64,000 nt of DNA from Apostichopus japonicus (Eukaryota > Echinodermata > Holothuroidea > Aspidochirotida > Stichopodidae): positions 30,888,666 to 30,952,665 of the forward strand of contig NC_092579.1 in assembly GCF_037975245.1 (NCBI RefSeq), given 5' to 3'. The notes beneath the pieces are model-generated. The model saw only the letters and a list, made by a program, of their open reading frames with translations, ran no database searches and was not told where the DNA came from. The position numbers and the translations under genes are program-made. Below, piece after piece: positions 22,378 through 36,600 of the stretch (the first letter of the stretch is position 1; each line of letters starts with the position of its first letter).

Positions 22378-25300
22378 TTGTCAGAACCACACATGTCTCC
22401 AGCCATCAATTAGTGTAAATATGTGGCTGTTGTACATCATTAAGTGCGCAGCAGGAAAACTGGTTCCTTTTAGTAAAACGGTTTTACCATATCCAGAACA
22501 AATGAAACCATATATACGGTTCATGCACCTAAAAGAAGGGGGGGGGAGGTGATTTTTCATGCCTTTCTCCTGGGTGTAGAAACACTAGGCAAGAACCCTT
22601 AATAACAAACGCCCATTAACATTATCATTTTATTACACACAGTAATTATTTTCTAAATTTAGTGTTATTTTACAAGTAAAGTATACGGTACCAATATTGG
22701 ACATTACCCTATTATGTGGGTCAACCATGTACACATTAATTAAGGAAATCCACGAAAAGGAACAAAGGACAAGGGAATAAGTGTTTTTGAAGTATATGAG
22801 GGGGGAAAAGGCAGAGTTTTTTTGGCAACAATCCAAGGGAAGAAAAGTTTAGTTTGATTCGAGATAGACAGGTTTCTGTACTCTCATGTATTTTCAGTAG
22901 CAGGCTTTCTTTTAATACGCTAGGATTATTCACCGTTACTTTTGGTACTTTTGCAAAAGTAAGTGCGTTGGAATACGTATCGTCTGATGATGTTCCACGT
23001 GGGTTTGAGTCTTTCTCAAGACATGATCTCACAAAGAGATTTTAAGAACTTTTGAATTGTTAAATTATAGGTGCCAGTGCTCGGATTCTCAGTGTTCAAA
23101 TTCATTGTTTTAAATGAGGGCTGTAGGTCTATTTGGAAGCTAAAGGTGACTCTGCATGTTATCAGAAAAAAAAACCCGAAAAGAATCTTAATTACTTCCT
23201 ATACAGAGTAACATCTCAAGAGCATGCAGTTTCAATTTGAAGGAATTTTGCTTTCTATGCCAGTTACGTTGCAAATGCGGGCGTACCTCAGTAAATTGTA
23301 TCTTTTCATTATTCGGTAAAGCCTTTAAGTGGAACCTCTAGAGAATGTGCCGAATATTGAGATATTGTTGTGTGTATCTAAATTAGGACCTATCACACCC
23401 GTTAAACGTATACATTTGGCAATTTTCATATCTAGATATGCTGAATGTTTGGCTGAAAGTAGGGCAGAAGATGTTGTTGAATGTGCAACTGAATGTGCAG
23501 CTAGCTTCAGATTTAGCAGCGATTGGTTTAATGCACCGAATACTAGGTAACGATACGGTTTGCGCAACACTTACTTAGGCAACGTCGTGACTAAGCAAAG
23601 CACAGTGAAACGATTCATCACATTGAGAACAACTATGGATGGAAAAAATATCGTGTGTATCTGCTTGTTTTTCTGTTTATGATTGAAAATCAAACCATGC
23701 CTTGATTTGGGTTTGGCTGTGGTCTTTTGGTTAAACAGAAGTTTTTGCCTAACCAAGCCCATTATTAAAGTTACTACTATCCTGGGCCTAGTCTGTGGTG
23801 TAGGCCTAGGTATAGTTAGGCATGATAGGCCTACTAATAATAATAAGCATAACGTAGGACTAGGGTAGTCCTGAGGCTAAGACTTTAAGAGTAAGGCAAG
23901 GCAATGAGGTCGAAGTTAAGATGTTGTAGGCCTAGTATGCCTTGTGCAGTGAATGCATTCCCTGCGCAAACAAATGGTGTCAATTTTCTGCCTGCACAAT
24001 TTCATTGTTATCCTAGGCTAGGCCTAGAAAATCCATGCATCATGGTATTTTTGCAAAACACTCTCTGCACAAAAATGTTTGGTCGAAATTTTCTTCTTTT
24101 TCAGTGCCTGCTGTTCATCAGCTTCAGGATATTTTATTTAGAGCATTTGCCTCAAGCCTACATGGAAACTCACTACTTATGTGGTACATGTTAATACCAT
24201 ATATCATGGTGGGCTCATAATTGATGCACTTAGTTAAGGATTTGATCATCGATGTTTATCAAGGAAAAATCCAAATCACTCAACTGTGTGTGTTTTTCAT
24301 ATGTGTGGTTCCTCAGAAATGTAATGATCTCAAAAAACTAATTATTCTGTGCACATGCAACATACAATTGAGCAGAATTTGACCACAAAATGTCTGGTAT
24401 GTCAAGTTCTTTCATACCCCTAAATTGACACATAAGCTAACTAACTTTTGTGTAAGTATACATCAATTGACTCTGAATGTTGTTGCTATGCTCTGAGCCT
24501 CTAAGCTCAGACAGGTCAGATCCTAGAGAGTAGTGGTATATAATGCTGTGGTAATATGGGTAATTTTTAGGGAGTAAGATTTCCAAATCCCCAAAATATG
24601 TGCAAAGCTGGGGGGTCTGTTACAAGCTTAAAAACCACAAATTGATCAGCACATAGCTGAAATGGATTCAGACTCATGAAATATGTAACTCTGCTTTGCT
24701 GCAAAAAGTTTTGGTTGCCTGCTGTATCGTTGCTAGTGATATTTGAAGGTGTGTCAATTACGAAGGTGAGTCAATTATGAAGCCTTTACTATACAGTAAA
24801 TTTGAGGCAGTAAGCCCAATAACGGTAATGAGGATCTCGCTGATTTTACTCAGCTGTTAGTTCTATCCTTATCAATGTGATTTCATCGATGGTTTGACCA
24901 GAATCTGCCAGAAATAAAGAGATTTATACTTGCAAAGGTTGGGAGTTAAAGTCTTTGAAGCAAGGAAATATTTCCCTAACTTCACGCATGCATTGAAGTT
25001 TACTGTATGATTCCACTAAATGGCTGAAATAATCCATGAAAGTGTCTCAAAATACACTAGTTTCACTGAAAAATTTTGCCATTTTTGTTTGGACTTTGTA
25101 GATTAAAATTGCGATTGAAAAAAGTGGTTTCAATTTGGCTAACAAACACAGCAACTACAGTGGCAATCAGTCCAGCTGTACACAGATGTATAACACAGTA
25201 CGTGAATCTCGGGAACACACAAAATTACTATATTTTACCATACAACTACAGTACTCTATGCATCCAGTGTAACATTGGAGAAGTTTCTGCAGTGCAAAAC

Positions 25301-26224
25301 TGAGCTACTTATTTCTTATAATATATGATATTTAATCCAGGACAAAGAGATACGTAGCCAGCAGTGCTGTCTGTATTGTAGAACTGTTAGTTCTTTACAG
25401 TGACAGGTTGTATATATGCAGTTGCAAGACTTAGGCACCTCTGTGCTATGCACCCATCACATGCATTAAGGTACGGGCTGTAAGTAATTTGTCAGAATTG
25501 AAAACTTGTACATGTATGGCAAAATATAAATACTTCAGTTATTCACTGCTATCCTTTACTGATACTAAATATGCTAAACATTGTTTATCCAAAAATATTG
25601 CAGGATTAAATTTAGCACTACCTTTAATCCAGTCCTTGTAACACTATATCCAGTACTTCCTACCTGTGATTCCCATATTTTATCTGATGGGAGAAAAGAG
25701 AACAAGTTTTTGCGGTCTGGGGAGAGGACTATGTATAAGGGTTCCCCCTCCCTATTGTCAGAATATGGGTTTGAATGGTACTAAAACTGGTAACAGATTT
25801 GAAATTAAAAGGTGATATGCTACATATACAACCAGAATGGTTGAGGTAGGCCTAATGTTACATTAGAGCTTTGTTACTTTCCAGTATGGCTGTCCAATGT
25901 CCACTCACCCTTATTCTCATCAAGTCACAAGTCAATTGTTTTTCAAGTCAAAACACACTTTATTTTATTATATTGTAAGTCAAATTGCAAGAAATATATG
26001 AAATAAACAATATGTAATCATGAAACATGACATCACAATAAGAATACCTTGACTGACCAGCTACAGTACTAACTAGTATTATATTCTGTGTGTATTGGTG
26101 CAACCACCATTACTACAGTATATACTTAGGCAGTTGTTATGTAAGGTTGGCGTTGGCTCTGATCAACCTGATCAGATTTTAATCACATTTGGATTGCATA
26201 AGTGGATAGGAGATTATAAGCATT
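22378..26224. other. Intergenic between divergent genes; expected to hold NPLOC4 exon 1
   Basis: No exon was recognised. Several TAGGCCTAGG-like palindromic patches lie at 23788-24030. The missing first exon of NPLOC4 (a few codons ending in phase 0) should be here or just right of it. Weak possibilities such as ATG at 24049 directly before GTATTT could not be chosen. Confidence 0.4.
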
Positions 26225-26279
26225 AGAGTATTATGCCATGTGTTGAAATGTAACCCATAATACTCTATATATTAAATAC
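26225..26279. repeat. Left remnant of 55 bp minisatellite
   Basis: A unit containing GTTGAAATGTAACCCATAATACTCTATATATTAAATAC (first and last 20 bases overlap in reading). It matches the array at 27320-27480 and is separated from it by the hAT-like insertion. Confidence 0.8.
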
Positions 26280-27319
26280 TAGTGTTTACACGGGTCCAAA
26301 AATCGGGAACCGGGTACCCGAGAGCCGTTACCCGTCGGGTATCCGGGTACCCGGGAAAAAATTGTTTACCCTCGTGTATCACGATTTTCAAGAAATTACA
26401 TATTAAATGCTATAATAAATGAATTATATTCTCTACTGACAATGTTTTCATGTTCAAAAACGTATGTTTAAGGTAAGGTATTAAACCTTCCCCAATAATT
26501 TCTATTTGCTTTTTTTCTGTCATAAACTTGTTAATTACTTAATATAATTAATATAATAAGTAGTAATGTTGTTAACATCGCACTGCCGCCGCTGATTATG
26601 CTTGCTCTCCACGTCTATTTGATCAGACCATAAAATATCCCTTTAGGCTTTAGCTCAGTTGTTACTACTACTATCTATTATGCAGGCCCAGGGTTCGCAT
26701 TAGCCGCGAGATTACGCGATTCGCGCAATTTGATCGCATTTGAAATACACGATTAGTAAAAAGCCATTTGCGATTATTATATTTTAGTTATCCCGTCTAC
26801 AATCCATAAACATGTCGTAAAAGTACTTGTCAGCCTTTCCTTCTATGAAATAAACGAATGAATAAATAATAATTTCTTCCACATGGTAGCCTAACATCAC
26901 ACTAAGTCAATGCATGAGAAATCTAGCTAAGCCTAACCATCTGTTTATTCGTTGAAATTTTGACGCAGTTATAAGATATCCATGGAAGTTGGAACACATT
27001 CATTATTGCTGTTACGTTCGACCACATGGCTGCATAACACCACACTAAGTCAATGGGGTAATCTAGCATAGCCATTTGTTTATTAGCTGAAATTGTGACG
27101 CAGTTATAAGATATCCATGGAATACTTCGTTATTGCTGTTATCTTCAACCACATGGTAGCCTAACACCACACTAAGTCAATGGGAAATCTGCCTAACCGT
27201 AGATTTGCAATTTTTTTTTTTAAATCACACATTGCGTAGGATTCGGGTAATAAATTAGGAACCGGGTAGTATTACGTCGGGCGGGTACCCGGGTACCCGG
27301 ATAACCCGTGCAAACACTA
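26280..27319. mobile_element. 1040 bp hAT-like non-autonomous transposon with 8 bp target duplication
   Basis: Termini are TAGTGTTTACACGGGT and the complement of TAGTGTTTGCACGGGT, followed inward by CCGGGTACCCG-rich subterminal repeats. TTAAATAC flanks both sides (26272-26279 and 27320-27327), the 8 bp length expected of hAT. The interior holds two to three copies of a 120 bp unit (CACACTAAGTCAATG ... GACGCAGTTATAAGATATCC) and no transposase frame. Confidence 0.9.
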
Positions 27320-27480
27320 TTAAATACATAATATTCTAAATGTTGAAATGCAACCCATAATACTCTATATATTAAATACATAATATTCTTAATGTTGAAT
27401 TGTAACCCATAATACTCTATATATTAAATACATAATATTGTAATGTTGAAATGCAACCCATAATAGTACTATATATATTA
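27320..27480. repeat. Right part of 55 bp minisatellite
   Basis: Three units of ATGTTGAAATGCAACCCATA followed by ATACTCTATATATTAAATAC. Ends 50 bases from the first NPLOC4 exon seen. Confidence 0.9.
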
Positions 27481-27530
27481 TGGGTTGAAATGTTGCATGA
27501 AAAAAACTCTTATCTTTCATTTTATTCCAG

Positions 27531-27611
27531 GTTATCAGAGTTCAAAGTCCAGCTGGGACCATACGAATCAATGTTTCACTTTCTGTAACACTTTACAAAT
27601 TTTTCCCTATG
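27531..27611 (+). CDS. NPLOC4: NPLOC4 exon 2 (first found)
   Basis: 27 codons starting [20 protein letters not shown], after TTTATTCCAG and before GTAAGT. Matches the human IIRVQSPDGVKRI start of the UBX-like domain; only a few N-terminal residues are missing. Confidence 0.93.
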
Positions 27612-30600
27612 GTAAGTATTTCATGAAATTTGACTTAAGATTTGTAATTAACAGAAATTGTTCACCTCTACTTTTGCATTGTTGCAACTTAGGGAAAGAT
27701 TGGGTGATAGATGGTTGATATTTTATAAATTAGCAAATATGGAATGGTGATTGATATCATATAAATTTGGCATCAGGTTGGTGGTATACTGTGTGTAATG
27801 ACTAAAGGTTAAGTGTTTGATATGTAAAGGGCAGTGGCTACATAATGATGGTTAATATGATAACTAAAAGATTAGTGTTAACTCTTTTACGAATGCAAGG
27901 GTTGCATGTTGGTAGTTGATATATAAATGGCTACATAACGATGATTGTTATGTAAATGTCGAAAGTTCCTGTTTGAAGTTTAATATCATTTCAACTCCCA
28001 AAGGTGTTTAAATGTGTAATAATAAGTCATCATTCCTTTAACATTATTGTACAAGATGGGTTGATTTAAATGGCCACAGAGTTGTGGTTAATCCAAATGT
28101 TGAACTACATAATGGTGTTAGGTATCTTCAAATCATGAAGTGGTGGCTTTTAATGAGTCATCAAGTGGTGGCTTTTAATGAGTCATCAAGTGGTGGCTTT
28201 TAATGAATCATCAAGTGGTGGCTTTTAATGAGTCATCAAGTGGTGGCTTTTAATGAGTCATCAAGTGGTGGCTTTTAATGAGTCATCAAGTGGTGGCTTT
28301 TAATGAGTCATCAAGTGGTGGCTTTTAATGAGTCATCAAGTGGTGGCTTTTAATGAGTCATCAAGTGGTGGCTTTTAATGAGTCATCAAGTGGTGGCTTT
28401 TAGTGAGTCATCAAGTGGTGGCTTTTAATGAGTCATCAAGTGGTGGCTTACAATGAATCATCAAGTGGTGGCTTTTAATGAGTCATCAAGTGGTGGCTTT
28501 TAATGAGTCATCAAGTGGTTGCTTTTAATGAGTCATCAAGTGGTGGCTTTTAATGAGTCCTCAAGTGGTGGTTTTAATGAGTCATCAAGTGGTGGCTTTT
28601 AGTGAGTCATCAAGTTTTGGCTTTTAATGAGTCAATGCATCATGTGTCTGATGAATTAAATGCTCTTTTTTCAAGGTTGCAGATTCATGTGGTATACCGT
28701 TGGATGGATTTGAACTGTTCCGAAACCGAGATAAATCTGATAAGCTGAAACGAAGTAGCAAGGTGACAATTAGGTCTGCAAGTTTAAAGTGAGTAAATTG
28801 TCTTACTATATCAGTATATCTGCTCATTCTTCAGGACACATACCAAATATTGGGGAGTCTATGCAGGGATTGATTTATCTGTTATGGCATTGCATGTCTT
28901 CAAATTGCTTTACAAGTGCAAAGTTGCATAGCAGTTTTGTAAAAGGAAACATAAATCTAAGTTGTATTGTCTGCTGTCATGGACATATATAAACTGCTGC
29001 TGGAATAAATCTGAGTTGGTTTGTACTCTACCATAGACATACATCTGGCTATCTAGTAGACACGTCTGCATAAATCTAAGTTGTATTGTCTGCTGTCATG
29101 GACATTTGGATGTAAACTGCTGAGCCTGGAACTTTAACCACTGTTGTTCATTCACCTTCATAATCTTAAGAATTCTTCTGTAGGAGATTACAAATTACAT
29201 CAGTTATTGATAAATTGACATTTTGTTTTCTTCTTATATCGCAGACATGGAGACATGTTATATCTCATTCCTTGCAAGTCTCCTTCTGTTACGCCTGATT
29301 CATCCAGTGAAGAAGTAACACCATTATCCACAGTCAAGGAAGATGAAATCGATATCATCTTAGCAAAAGAAGATGGCAAAATAACGAGATCAAGAGATGA
29401 GCAGCTGTGAGTCCATCTTGTTGTACAGCAGCATCTTGTTATGTTAATTAGTCCTGTAGGTTAAAATAAAATTGTGTTAATGCCAGAAATATGAAATGAT
29501 AATTTCATTTGAAATTCTGCTGTTTTAGAATTAGCCCTAGATAGAATATTGAAGGAGAGACAAGAGTCTGAAGGAGTACCTCCTGATGTTGATGATTACC
29601 TCCTTCCCAAAAGTAGCTTAAAAGAATATTCCATGGCATTCATACTTAATTCTAGAAAGAGGAGAATATTAATATACCACAACTCACCAAAGTCTTATAG
29701 AACTCTCTTAAGCACCATTTCTGTAAAAATACTAACAAGGATATGGCGTCATTATCCCACCAATGAAAATCTAAAGTAGTTAGCGCAGTACTATTCAAAC
29801 TAGATTGGAAACCGTCTCATATGAATTATACAACAGTTTCAGGAACCAAGTAGATTATTATGTTAAAATTAGCACACTTTTCTCTAGAAGTATTTGATTA
29901 TAACAACTGCCTTCATTTCCTAGAAGTAGCTGGTTGCATAAATAACAAGCATCTGCCTTGCCAAGAAGAAGTGTATTGAGCAATCCACAAAGTGAGATAT
30001 CACATTGTAAAAACACTTACATGAATAACTGCTTATGACAACAACAATTTTTAAAATTCCTGAATGTCCCACTGAACAAAACACACCATGACTTTTGACC
30101 TCAGTTTCCATTGTAACTATATATTTTGACAATATTTTATTTGTGAAGGTTACAAGTCTATTCAACATTTTGTTCACAACAAAAAGTCTCTTTTCGCTTT
30201 GATTGACCTTGATGATTCATTCAGAAGGTCATCAAAGCATAATTCCCTAGCACAGGGCACCTCCACACTAAACTTGAAGTAGTTATTGAACAAATACGGC
30301 CAACTTTTCAAAGAATAGATGTGCAAGCTAGTTAGCATTATCAGTATTTTCACAGAAGTGATGTTGTGGGTATAGTGTACATGCTCAGCTGTGTTTACAA
30401 TTTTAACAAAGTGAACGGATGAAGTCGCACTACAAGGGTTATGAATAATTCATGAGTCGGTTGATTTTTTGTGGTTATTTAACTTTTCATGTTGATAGAC
30501 CTTTGATCTGAGCAATTTTACCATGAGCTAGTTTGCATGATCATTAAGTCTATATTAACGTGCTGTCAGAAATCTTGTTGTGCAGAATATGAGTGTTCTG

Positions 30601-33600
30601 TTGCGTGTGGGGACTGGCCTCATCCTTTGGTGTATTAGTATAGAAGTCAGCAATGTACCATGTTCGATGCTTTACAAGACCTCTGATCATATACCCAAAG
30701 ATTTGCTTATTGATACTTGACTACTGACTTTGCATGTGATCTCAGTTACCATGGTAATAACATAATATGAGCGCATGTGACATACTCTTATACCTGTGAA
30801 GGTTGCTAGTCAATTCAAACTTCCCCTTATATGGAGTTATAGCAAAAAGTCACTTTTTAATACTTGGTAGTAATACTCGGTAGAGTTTATAATATTGCTA
30901 ATCAAATGCAAACCAGCCAAGTTGTGTTTGTACTTTCAGCATTTTTGCATTGGCGTTCAGCCAATGATAAGTTTCCTGTACACAGTTTTCGGTTTTTGCT
31001 TTCTCTTATGAGTTAGTTATCCAATGTAAGAGGTACAAGTTTCCGTTCATCAGACTTTTTTATACTTAATTTATGAGTTGCTAAAATGTTGAAATATCAT
31101 TCTATTCACTAGCCTATGTCAACTTGTTCTGCATATAGGCCCACAGTATTTATAGGGTTCTAGGCCTAGTAAGTATTATACTACTGTTTGACTAGAACTA
31201 TTGCAAAGGTTGTTTGCCTTCAGTGTAAGTTCTCTGTGCTGCTGGATTTACGACGATTTCACAAGGTTTTTGGAACATGGCAAGGAAATACTGTTTTAAG
31301 TCCTGTTCTGAATAGAATTAGAGTTAAGCAAAAATGTTGTGATTACCGACACTTTTGTCCTTGTTACATGGTGAACTGATCGGTATAATCTCTTGCTACA
31401 CTGCATGTGATAAACCACACGTTCACGTTCCTTCGGAGTATCTGGGCTTGTTTGGAATGAAAGTGTTGCAAAACATCGAAGTGTAAATTTGCGTCTGTAA
31501 ACGACACTAAAAGTCGCGACGTTTTTGCCATGTCAGCCTTGACATGCAGGCACTGTAGCATTGAGAAATGAAAGAAAAATGGTGGAAAGTTAAAAAAAAA
31601 AATCTGTGTAAACTTGGGGACACTTTAAAGTAAACAGGTTTTTAGATTTCTTCATTCTTGTATAATATTACAGGCATGTTACTTTTGTTTCCTTTCTAGG
31701 TGTCGTCATGGTGCCAATGCCAAATGTGTGCACTGTGTCCCACTGGAGGTATCTATCTTGTCTGTTATTTTAAGTGTAATCATTGATTAAGAGCATAATG
31801 TATTCTATGCAAGAAAGCAGAGCTGTAAGTCTCCAGTGAGTATGAGTAAAGCTATGTAAGTCTTACCTATATGTTAAACTGGGTTTCACAAAGTCTAACA
31901 CTATATATTCAAGAAAGGAACGTTGACAGACATTTGATACTTGACAATGTAGCTTCCTTGTTGTTATTAACTTAATGTCACTTAGAGTGGTCAGTTAGAG
32001 TGGTCAGTTAGAGTGGTCAGTTAGAGTGGTCTCCTGTCTCTGTGTGTTATCAAGCTCTGATGTTTGAAGTTCATATGTGGAGAGTCTGTTGAGATGTACA
32101 GTGCAGTTGTTAGGGACTGATTAGGTGATGCCTCCATTAAGAGAAGTTTCAGTAGCTTTACACAATCCTTATGGAACTTGAGTTAGTACTAACTACAATA
32201 GTTTGTACTGATCTGTTGACTTTTCTTCCTCAGCCGTACAATGAGCAGTACCTCCTGGAGCATGATCCACCAATCAAACATCTATCATTTCATTCCCATC
32301 TTAGAAAGCTGATGGGAGGAGTTGACAAGTAAGGACATCTCTAGAGTAAACCTGGTTAGGATTGACTTTTAATGATTGTATTACTTTCAATATTTCTCTC
32401 AGTAAACTGAATGATTCACAGCTCTGGGGCTATCTTTGGGGTTTTTGTGAATCTTTGTGAAGGTTGCGTAAAGTATGAAAGAATTGCCGATGGCTTTCAT
32501 AAGAAAGTTGTTGCAAAATGGAAAATACTAATTTTAATGTCCTTTGTTCTGTCAGGTTTGCAGTTTTGCCAAGTTTCAGATCTCCTGATAAATTTCATTG
32601 TTTGTAGACATTGACAACATGCATGTTTTAGTTGTTAATAGGTTTGTACTTAATAACATAAACAGAATGCAATATAGAGGTTTGCAGCCAGAGATTTTAA
32701 TGTTCTTACTGATCTGTCAGCTGGTCACTAACAGAGCTTTGTTATAACACGTCTAATTTCAGAGGAAAGTTTGCACTTCTGGAAAATCCAAATTGCAAGA
32801 TAAAGCCTGGTTGCACAGAACATGCTCCTTGGCCAGCTGGCATTTGTACCAAGTGCCAACCTAGTGCAATAACACTGGACAGACAGGTGAGTTGATCATA
32901 TCTCACAGCTGTCTTATCATACACATTCCGATGTAATAGAATGGTATTGCAATATAAGAAAGGTGAACTCACATCAATACCTTTCAAAATCCAAATCTTT
33001 GTGGAAAACTGCATAGGAAACAAGATTCTTATGCAGACTAGTACTGTTATGAGTTATTCAGTTTATGAATTGCGGAAAACTATTCTGAATAGATAAACAG
33101 TTGGTGATTGATGCAAACTCCAGTTAAGAAGAAGACAATGATCTATGCAGAACTTTGATGCTGATTAGGTAAACAGCCATTTGATGCTAACTAGGTAAAC
33201 AGCTGAAAATATGTACAGACATTTGATGCTAACTAGGTAAACAGCCAATGATATGTACAGACATTTGATATTACCTAGGTACCATGCGGTTGACAAAGTA
33301 GATCCATTCCTTGTTATTATTAATAGCCATACAGTTATCAAGGTTAATTGCTGCTTTTCTGATCTTAACTTTCTTGTTAGTATTATTAAACATCCATGGA
33401 ATTTACATGGATTGCTGCCATGCCAACCTAGTCCTATTTGCTACTATGAATATTCATGATATTGACAGAGATTGCTGCTGCCATGCCAACCTAGTCATAT
33501 TTTCTACTATGAATATCCATGATATTGACAGAGATGGCTGCTGCCATGCCAACCTAGTCCTATTTGCTACTATGAATATCCATGATAGTGACAGAGATCG

Positions 33601-36600
33601 CTGTTGCTATGCCAACCAAGTCCTGGTATGAATATCCATGAGTTAGCATAAGTACATTCATGTTATTGTCTTTTCCTAATCTCTATTAATTCCTTACTGT
33701 CTCTCTTTCTCTAGACGTTTAGGCATGTGGATAACGTGATGTTTGAAAATCCCAAAATGTTCGACAGATTCCTTGATTACTGGAGAAAGACTGGAAAACA
33801 GAGGATTGGCTTTCTCTATGGTAACTATGAAGTACATAAAGATGTGCCTCTTGGTATAAGAGCTACTGTCTCAGCTATTTATGAACCACCTCAGGTAAGA
33901 TTATTTGGCTTCCTCTATGGTAACCATGAGTTACATAAAGATGTGCCTCTTGTTATTAGAGTTATATTCTTGCCTATTTATAAATCATAGCTTGAAATAT
34001 CACAGCTAACTCATGGCAGTGATGATGTAGATAAAGATATACTTCTTGGTATTTAAGTATAGAGGTATTTCACTCTCAACTAGTTAAGCCCCCCTACCCC
34101 TTCCCCCCCCCCAGGCCTCCCACCGAAGGTGTATCATTGGATAACTCTATGGCAGTGAGGTAGAGGTAAAAAAGATGTACTGCTTGGTATAAGAGCATCT
34201 TTCTCAACTATTCATGAAGATCATTGGCTTCTACTACAGCAGGTCTGATGTAGATAAAGATTCTACTTTCTACATTATCAGCTACTTCCCCCTCCCACCC
34301 CCTCCCACCTCCCCCTCCCACCTCCCCCTGCCCCAGGTCATATTGTTGACTACCTCATGACAGTTATGATGTACACAATGATACATTGTTCCAGTGTTAT
34401 TCTCAGTTATTAATTTAGTTATTTTGCTTTCTTGAACAGGTTGGAACACCCAACAGTCTGGAATTGATTTCTGATGACAAGGATTCAATTGTGGACTACA
34501 TAGCACAAAGCCTCGGCCTTGTAAGGGTAAGTCTATAACCTGTAAGTCTATACCCTACACAGTTAAGCTCATTTGAAGAACACTTTCCATTGAATTTGCA
34601 AAAAATTTGTTGTTCTGTACTCCACCACTAAGGGAAAGACAAGGCATTAATTTAATACCTAGAGTAGTTGTACACACCAACTGTTTGCAAAAAATAGCAT
34701 TGCGTTAAGTTTGAGGTACACCACAGACTACAGAATGTGGGCAAATTAGGAGCTGTTAAATGTTTTGAACCTCAAACTATGGATATTTATACATCAGGCT
34801 TGATTAGAATGCAACCAAGGTCAAACCAATGGCATAATATTGTGCTTAAAGACAGGTTGCACTTAAAACTAGTATACTGTCGTGTGAAAGCTAACAAGAA
34901 CTCTTTATTACAGTGTGCTTCCATTCAATGAGGTAACATTAATTTAATGAGACACACAGCCATGGAATGAACTGGTTCCTGTACCCTTATTAACAACATA
35001 CAAAGACATTAATTTAATGAGACACACAGCCATGGAATGAACTGGTTCCTGTACCCTTATTAACAACATACAAAATGGAATGTAGGTGAGAGATGTGGCT
35101 GTGGATACATGTCAAAGACATCTTCAGAAAGATATGTCACCCCCATTAAAAACTATCATTTAGTACTGTGGATACCTTTCAAAGACATCTTCAGAAAGAT
35201 ATGTCACCCCCATTAAAAACTATCATTTAGTACTGTGGATACCTTTCAAAGACATCTTCAGAAAGATATGTCACCCCCATTAAAAACTATCATTTAGTAC
35301 TGTGGATACCTTTCAAAGACATCTTCAGAAAGATATGTCACCCCCATTAAAAACTATCATTTAGTACTGTGGATACCTTTCAAAGACATCTTCAGAAAGA
35401 TATGTCACCCCCATTAAAAACTATCATTTAGTACTGTGGATACCTTTCAAAGACATCTTCAGAAAGATATGTCACCCCCATTAAAAACCATCAGGTAGTA
35501 TTGATAGTTTGAGTACATTATAAAACTTCCACGTATGACAGGAGGAACAAAGTTTTGTTGCATCAATATTGTGATGCTTTGTAATGCATAAATGTGTAGC
35601 TTCATTGAGCCTGTTCTCTGTCTTCTCAAAGCAACATATAAACACATGACTATGCAAATCAATGCTACATGAGAAACTCATGGATGTGCACAATCAATGC
35701 TACGTGAGAAACACATGGATGCGCAAATCAATGCTAATGAGAAACTCATGACTATGCAAATCAATGCTACATGAGAAACACATGGATGCGCAAATCAATG
35801 CTACATGAGAAACACATTGATGTGCACAATCAATGCAACATGAGAAACTCACGACTATGCAAATCAATGCTACATGAGAAACACATGGATGTGCACAATC
35901 AATGCTACATGAGAAACACATGGACATGGTCAGCAGAGCTCAACTGTTTGGCAGGCTTCCAATTTGATATAACATGTTAGTGACTGGACCTTTCAAAGAT
36001 TACAGTAAACAGAGAAAACCTGTCAGCCTGTGTTATTCAGCCATGTTGGGTTCCAACCAAAATATCTCCTGTTACCCTGCTTATAGCATCACATCCAGTC
36101 ATACATTAAACTAACGTGTACAGTCTTTGACAGGTTTAGTCTTGGATTATTACATTGCAACCTTATGGATTCTTTGACTACTATTATTACTTACTAGGTG
36201 GGATGGATATTCACCGATCTCTTGGCTGATGATCTTACTAAAGGCACTGTTAAACATGTCCGTAACCTGGTAAGTATGTTAGTATTTTCACGTATTTTGT
36301 GTAATTTATTATAAATTTATTGTGTTTCTTGTATGATGCCCTCACCAAACTTCATATGATGTATAATGGTGTGTGTTGAAGTATGCATGCAAAGGTTATA
36401 GTGATTTTTTATATCTTAAAGGAGACATAAACCCTGGGGTTTTGCAGTGACCTCATAGTAGAGGCTAACAATCTTGCACCCTCTGTGAAATAACTAGTCA
36501 AAACTGCCTTTCCACAAATTTCCAAGTATTTTTTCACACCTACTGTGTTGGCATCCATTATGTTAATTTTAATAACGAGAGCGCTCCAAAATGATGTCAT

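Noticed and set aside
33906-33990. Copy 1 of the MPN exon as a genuine extra exon of NPLOC4
   Set aside because: It has diverged at conserved positions, ends in TAG and has no clean donor; NPLOC4 length is already complete without it.
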